From positions 8,184,001-8,248,000 of the forward strand of contig CM114275.1 in the NCBI GenBank assembly GCA_050084515.1: a stretch of DNA of 64,000 bases, written 5' to 3'. Made by a program: the position numbers and the translations under genes. Below are positions 58,435 to 64,000 of the stretch, one piece after another; within the stretch, counting starts at the first letter, position 1, and every line of letters begins with the position of its first letter. The notes beneath the pieces are model-generated. The model was not told where the DNA came from, made no database searches, and saw only the letters and a list, made by a program, of their open reading frames with translations. The DNA is from Blasia pusilla (taxonomy: Eukaryota; Marchantiophyta; Marchantiopsida; Blasiales).

Positions 58435-61400
58435 ATGGCGCACGGGGGATATGGTAAACGGCGAGTGGCTGGGAGGTCGGGGTTTTCTTCTGGTGGAGGG
58501 AGTAGTACGGGGAGGGAGCCTCGTAAGGGACCTCATGCGGTGCGCAAAGATAGTGATAAGAAGGCAAAGATTGTGTCTATCAAGAACCAGATTCGGTCAG
58601 TGGAGCGGCTTCTTAAGAAGGTAAGGTTGGCTGTCGTGTGGAGAAGAGGTGTAATTAATTCAGCTAGAGGATCGAATTAGTTTTTGCTAGTTAGAGGAGG
58701 GGGAATGAGGACGGTTGACTCTCCACATTCCGGATGTCGATCGAGACGGATTACGTGAAAGCTAGAAAATGTCATTCGCTGCTGTGATTCTCTAAGTTTC
58801 TCCGATGATACTTAGTTGGCTCCGTTCTGCTTCACCTTATAAACAAACGTTTTAGGTCAGTATTATTTAGAGGATTTTGCTACGAGCTTGCCCGAGGTCC
58901 ACTTCTTGCTGTGGACATAGCCCGGCTATTAGCGTTTTTCTCTTACAGAGCGGCTGATCAGTGAAGAGCAGAGATTACTCTTCGACCGTGCACGAAGCTC
59001 GAGAGGAAGAAAACGCTATGAATTTGAGCTCGTCCATCACTGTTTAGAGAGTCATTGCCCAGTTGCTAGTCGGGCGACACCAGTAGCAGACTATGGAACT
59101 TTTACCAGCCGACCTCTGTGCGGCAATTTCCATACATGTATTGGGAGAAAACCCCTTATTGGAGGTTTTAGTTTCAGAGAGGGAGAAAGAGGACGTTTGT
59201 TCATTCGTGGATGATGTGGACTTTAGAAGTCCATCGGTTACAAATAACGGTTCAATAGTTTGTCCGTTAACCTCCTAGGTTAAACACAGCTGCTGGTAAC
59301 GTCTTACGTCAGGGGATATTTCGGAGGCTACGACGCATTCCGTAGTGCTTCCGGTTCATACAAATATGAATTCACGTTGGTATGATTGCACGGTCGGTCG
59401 ATGAGGACCAGGATTGTCGAATTGTTTGCTCTGCTAACGGACTTTGATAATCTCTTCAGTGGATGTCTCAGATCGTTGGTTGTCTTACTATGTCCTGCTG
59501 TTGCAAGTCAACCTTATGAGCTATATGGAGGAGAGCTGAGTTCTAACCTTCGTAGGACTAATTATTGGACATGTCGTCATCAGGGGAGTGGAGTTAGAGT
59601 TACAATTTGAATGGAGAATGTCTGGTTTGGGTTCGTAGCTTGATAGGTTGCACTACAGGTGTTTCCTTGAGGGAAATCTCTAACAGGGTCTCATGCGTGA
59701 GATAATGGAGCTCACTGTGCAGTGGGAGATGGATGAGTGCATTTAACTTTTTGAAACTTAGAAGGCCCTGCTGAATTCTTCTCTCTTCTGAATCATAGAA
59801 TCAACCCATCGTCTGAACAATTCACCAGTCATAAAACTAGGACTTGTGCATTTCATCAACCTGGTTGAAATATTGAATCTGACTATCTTGTGTCTTGCGT
59901 TAATCAGCCTCTCCTTGCAGAAGTCAAGGATGCTCAGGAAAAGCGCCTTGAGGATTTGAAGAAACAAGCAGAAAACCATGCTCGTTGTGAGCTTGAACGG
60001 AAAATGGCCGTTCGGTATCGTAAAGTTAAATTCTTTGGTACTCAAACCTTCAACTCAACTTCCAATGCTAGTTGTCAACTTATGCCTCAGAGGACATTAA
60101 AAGTATGACAGCAGATGCTCCTGATGTTTGCAAGTGGTGCACTCTGTCTAGAATCTTCTGTTACTCCTTGGCTTAGAAAGGGTTTATGGTAGGTAGCTTA
60201 TGTCACACTTAAGCCAAATGATTTATTTGGTGGTGTGTGCCATCAGAAAGTAAAATTCTTTGGTACTTAAATCTTCACCTCAACTTCCAATTTCAATGAT
60301 GAGATTTCCTCCTGAAAGGCAATTAATAGAATGCTAGGACAGGGTGCTGGCGATGTATTTGCAACTGCTACATTCTGTCTAGGGTTTTGTGTCACTCTCG
60401 GGCTTTGGAAGTCTTGAGGCCAGGCTAACTTGAATCACAGGAAAGCTAAAGGATTGTTTGATGCCTCTTTTTAAGTGAAACTGTAGGGTTGTTTTGCCAC
60501 CAGCAAGAGCTACTGGAAGATCTCTTCCTCTTCTCTTGATACTTGAAGTCTAATTTTTACTTTATTTTATGTGTTGTCTTTTCAGAGAGAAGGAAAGTTG
60601 AGAGAAGAATCCGTAGAGTCGAGAAACAGCAACGGATGATAAATGATCAAAGTTCTGCAGAAAGTCTTGCCTTGTCTAAACAGCTTGCACAACTGAAAGA
60701 AGATCTCGAGTATGTGAAAGTAAGTTAAGAAATCATTTTTATTTTACAAATCTGACGATATATTGTGATGCATATAATATGAGACTAGCTCCTATGTGTA
60801 TCCTTAAGGCGGTAGTAGCTGTTTGGGATAATCTATTGATTAAGGAATAATGAAGTGAGGTACCTTACAACCTGATTGCACTCATATGTAGAGTGTTGTT
60901 AAGAAGTTACTGGAAGCAGGTGTTGTGCATAGTTGATGAGGTTTCTTACAGCTCTCAGTAAATGTCTCTCGGTTCTCTCTTCTTGGACCAGGAAAGCACA
61001 CAAGGGTTTCCAGATTTAGCACCTATCAGAGATTTACTTCCCAGCTGCAAGCAACTTCTTTATTTGAGCTGTAGAGTCCGGATATTAATACTTCACATTC
61101 TAGACATAGGTTCTATGATATCAGAGGGACGCTGTCCCCACTTTGAACTAGAATTGTGTGAAATAAATGCGAAAATGTATATTTTGGCTGATATAGCTGG
61201 CATCATCTTTTTGGGTTCCTTTTCATGAGGAGATTGGGAAGTAATGATTTTATTGGCTGCACAGTTCTTTCCCAAGACAGAGAAGTATATCTCTTTGTTC
61301 ATGGGGAATGATGATGAGGCGGTGGTAGAGAAAAGGAAAGACCTCAGGGATCGAATTAAAGCAAACATTGCTGCAGCCACAGCTGCTGGAGTGGATCTTG

Positions 61401-62669
61401 AGGGTAAGTGTGATCACATTTGCATGCATGAAGTCGGTGCATTACTTTTCAATGATGGCTTCTAGCTGATCACATAGGAACAAAGAACTTGTTTTCTGTA
61501 TGTGTTGTTTGTCCCTATGAGTTGGATGTAGCTAATGTGAGAGAAATGCAGAAACTGGGAGTGAAGATGATGCCATGGACATGAGTGAAGATGAATTCTT
61601 CATGGCTGGGTCCTCAAGCGACGATGCAGACGCTGATGATGAACTAACTGACAAGAGTCCGAGGTTCGTACTTTGAACCAAATAGAATTATTTGTGAGAA
61701 TATCACGCGTGCTTGAGAAGCGTAAGATTTATATTTTGGTTTTAGTTGTGAGATCTTGCAAGAGGTTTCGATGGAATTTGCCCCTACCTTTTCCCAAAGC
61801 ATTACCAATGATGTAGTTTGATGAACAGGCTAGGCGATGATAGGGATGATGCATCAAGAGAACTGGTGGCACCTCCAAGGATGCCCTCTACTATCAGACG
61901 TGCAACTAAAAGTTCTGGCAGACACTCTAGACAACCTCCATCTACTTCTGTGGACAAGGTGGGGTGGACTTCCTGCAACTCTCATGTGTGTGAAATTTTT
62001 CCAATTGGGTGTCATGATTGATTTGATACTTTTGTGCTTTGAAGGATTATCTGCTTTCTGAGATGTATTAAGTTGACTTGTTTGTAGATTCTTCACGATC
62101 ACTGCACCATGGCCCAATTTACCAGAAATTCACAGGGTTTTCGTATTGGTCATGACCATTTCTGGAAGCCTGACTAAAGATCTGCATGAAAGTCATACAG
62201 CGGACAGATTAATACCAGATTTTGAGGTGGTATTGATCGACTTTTGTTGTAATTTGTACTCCGAACTAAACGATAACGTTTTTTTTGGTTTGTGTAGACG
62301 CAAAAATCGGCTAAGGTGCTTATGCCACCACCACCTCGAGTTAAATCTAGAGCTTTGATCAAAGCAGGTTTTGACCGGCATCCACCCAGAACTGCAGTAA
62401 CTGATCGCCCACAAAGCAAAGTTCCTGGGTTTGATCGCCCTCCAATGAGAATAGCAGGTGCGAAATTGTGGGCAACGTCTTCTGGTAACAGTAGGAAAGG
62501 TTTGAATAAACCTATTAGAGCTCAACCCTCTAATACAAGCGATGAGAATAAGTCAAGAAGTGGCACCACGTCTAGCCACAGTTATGACGTTGTCAAGGGT
62601 AGTTCAACCTCTGACGTCCAACAAGGTCCGAAGAAACGTAAGCGTACACGATCAAAGAAGAAGCATTAA
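58435..62669 (+). CDS. EFG1: rRNA-processing protein EFG1 homolog
   Basis: EFG1 is a nucleolar factor in early 18S rRNA processing. Coding exons: 58435-58620, 59908-60037, 60586-60719, 61265-61403, 61552-61663, 61829-61958 and 62298-62669 (TAA), in phase, giving 400 residues. The Efg1 domain (about 20-170) shows KIVSIKNQIRSVERLLKK, then DAQEKRLEDLKKQ, then RYRKVKFFERRKVERRIRRV and FFPKTEKYISLF. It is largely coiled coil. An acidic stretch follows (DDAMDMSEDEFF) and a basic tail ends KKRKRTRSKKKH, a likely nuclear/nucleolar signal. ATG 58435 is the first in a good context. The acceptor for exon 2 (59908) is the least certain join, because an alternative AG at 59919-59920 would need an extra exon. 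Exon 5 donor (GTTCGT) is weak. Confidence 0.88.
60017..60410 (+). repeat. duplication of the EFG1 exon 2 end and intron 2 start
   Basis: About 165 bp at 60017-60180 recurs at about 60245-60410 with divergence. Shared blocks include ATTCTTTGGTACT and CTCAACTTCCAAT. Copy 1 holds the real exon 2 donor at 60038; copy 2 lies inside the intron and repeats the donor sequence. Confidence 0.75.
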
Positions 62670-62699
62670 GTAATGATTGATTCTAAACTCCTTTACTGT

Positions 62700-64000
62700 A
62701 CAATCTCTCGGCAAGGATGTAAATATTTACCACTGATGCGTGAGAAATCCAAATTTTGTGCTTCTCTCTCTGTACCCACGTCTCTGCTCTGGGGTCACTA
62801 CAGTCCAAGGGATCCAGTTTATCCAAGCATATCTGAAAATTAGCTCGGTTATTCACCAAGAATGTAGATGGCTTATAGATGAGAAACTAAACGAAGACGT
62901 TAGAAGAGGATGATAGGACTGGCGTTGGATCATTGCCAGAGTCTGGCCCTCTCATCTGACCGGGAGAGGTGCAATTGTCCCGGTCTTGAATGGTTGAAGT
63001 TCCGTTAATGTCCCGTGTAATTTGGTTTAATGATATCTTCCTGAAACGCCCGGTTCGATGATATCTGTCTGAAACGCCGGGTTCGATGATATCTGCCGGA
63101 AACGCTCTTAACATCACATACGACTGGCGTCCTACGTGGGCATCTCATCCAGTCAGGTATCAACTGCCGTCAATGACGGGCCACGTACACGAGGTCGGAT
63201 AGGACTGTCGAGTACCTTCCCTCGTCTGGAATCATCCACTTATCCTTTGTCTAGGTGGACATGTCGGAGAATCTGGTGCTTTTCGAGTTGGGTGGCCTGG
63301 ATAAGATAGAAACTTAGAATCTGTCTCTAGCGAGCGAACGCTAAATATCGATGGTCACCTGAGAGAGCCGGGTCCGCTCCAACTTCGATGAGGCTAGTCG
63401 AGGGACTCACCAATGGAACACCTCTTTGCCAGCGCTGTTAGCCCCATTTAAGTCTGACCACCGATCAGATGAGTGGGATGTTGCAAAGCTGTCTATCCAG
63501 GGTTCGCTTGGAGTGTGCCCACAATGGCATGGAAGGAGAATCCCCAATGCGCTGTGGATGCAGCAGCGTGATGCCCACGTGGGCTCGGTAAGGTACTAGT
63601 CGATGTGGCGCACGACGAAACGGCCCCGTCAGAATCTGTTGCTTGAGCGGGCTTGGCGATGCTGAAGAATCTGGTAGTTGAGGCTCCTACAAGGAGGGTG
63701 CACTGTGAAAGAGTGGATATCCGAGGTAAATGCCATTTATTTCCACCGACGCTTCCATTGTCAATAGGAGGCCATTGACAATAAGGTCATATTTGCAAAT
63801 GCTCATTACCGTCGACAACATAGCTTTCACAACCTCTCCCTCGGTCATACGTTCCAAGAGAACACGTTTCTCATCGAGTGTAATGAGTTTATAAACGTTC
63901 CACTTCTCGCATGTCCCGCCTGTTTCTAAGACGAGCATTTCAACTCCTGTCCACTTGTTCTCGGTATCTCATTCGTTTCATGACATCTTCTCTGTCGTCG
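62700..64000. other. intergenic, no gene recognised
   Basis: Contains the EFG1 3' UTR at its left and a minisatellite at 63024-63107. A minus-strand frame of 83 codons at 63687-63938 has no known domain and no supporting context, so it is not annotated. Confidence 0.35.
63024..63107. repeat. 28-bp minisatellite, three units
   Basis: Units at 63024-63051, 63052-63079 and 63080-63107 share GGTT, GATGATATCT-type core and GAAACGC ends. Three exact-length units with few changes indicate recent tandem duplication. Confidence 0.85.

Noticed and set aside
59092-59117. Frame with ELLPADL between EFG1 exons 1 and 2, resembling the start of the Efg1 helix
   Set aside because: No GT donor leaves the phase needed for the next exon, and the only near donor would create a stop. 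The acceptor at 59908 joins exon 1 in phase and supplies the equivalent residues.
63687-63938. Minus-strand frame of 83 codons near the right edge
   Set aside because: No domain, no neighbouring exons and no known relatives that I recognise. It could be a gene fragment cut by the window but cannot be supported.
1-64000. tRNA, rRNA, snRNA genes and CRISPR arrays
   Set aside because: I scanned for T-loop GTTCRANNC words with cloverleaf partners and for regular spacer arrays and found none that hold up. A tRNAscan or Infernal run would settle it.

Overview
The window is nuclear DNA of a land plant. It has spliced, plant-type genes with GT-AG introns: a cellulose synthase-interactive (CSI) protein, the plant nuclear actin-related protein ARP7, a V-ATPase proteolipid, a BRCT/PHD protein and an EFG1-type rRNA processing factor. 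These alternate with long AT-rich, repeat-rich stretches. The TE content and a DNMT3-type methyltransferase in a Ty3/gypsy-like element fit an early-diverging land plant (bryophyte, lycophyte or similar), but the species cannot be fixed from sequence alone. No bacterial features (operons, ribosome binding sites, CRISPR) are present.

Layout. 1-1.7 kb: no gene. 1.7-10.8 kb (+): CSI-type armadillo/C2 protein, six coding exons giving 2165 residues, with a (GGGTT)n tract upstream. 12.4 kb: foldback element. 14.2-15.2 kb: direct duplications in front of ARP7. 15.3-18.4 kb (+): ARP7, seven coding exons, 365 residues. 21.7-22.3 kb (-): V-ATPase subunit c, one exon. 23-34 kb: TE-rich, with a Copia 5' part (LTR, primer-binding site, gag) and several terminal fragments of the family represented in full at 45.5 kb. 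34.7-35.6 kb (+): protein ending in the mS38/AURKAIP1 mitoribosomal domain. 36.6-42.3 kb (-): BRCT-BRCT-linker-BRCT-BRCT-PHD protein, ten coding exons, 999 residues. 45.5-54.6 kb (+): a 9.1-kb Ty3/gypsy-like retroelement flanked by the 5-bp repeat CTTTG. 58.4-62.7 kb (+): EFG1 homolog, seven coding exons, 400 residues. 62.7-64 kb: no gene.

The outstanding item is the retroelement at 45.5-54.6 kb. Between its protease and reverse transcriptase it carries a DNMT3-type C5 cytosine methyltransferase domain with motifs in the linear order I-IV-VI-VIII-IX/X, and its integrase ends in a PHD finger. It therefore combines a DNA-methylation writer with a probable chromatin reader. Its left end (segment A, with TATA box and hairpins) and right end (segment B) are different sequences. 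The same two segments recur elsewhere in the window in other arrangements (A-B, B-A, and A facing A). Reading frames are broken mainly by changes of the C-to-T/G-to-A type, so this copy is decayed. Capture of methyltransferases by retrotransposons has been reported in charophyte algae and dinoflagellates; whether this land-plant version with a PHD finger is described I cannot say without a search.

Exon joins for the five spliced genes were worked out by hand from splice consensus, phase agreement and remembered family sequences. Each join keeps frame, but none has transcript support here.
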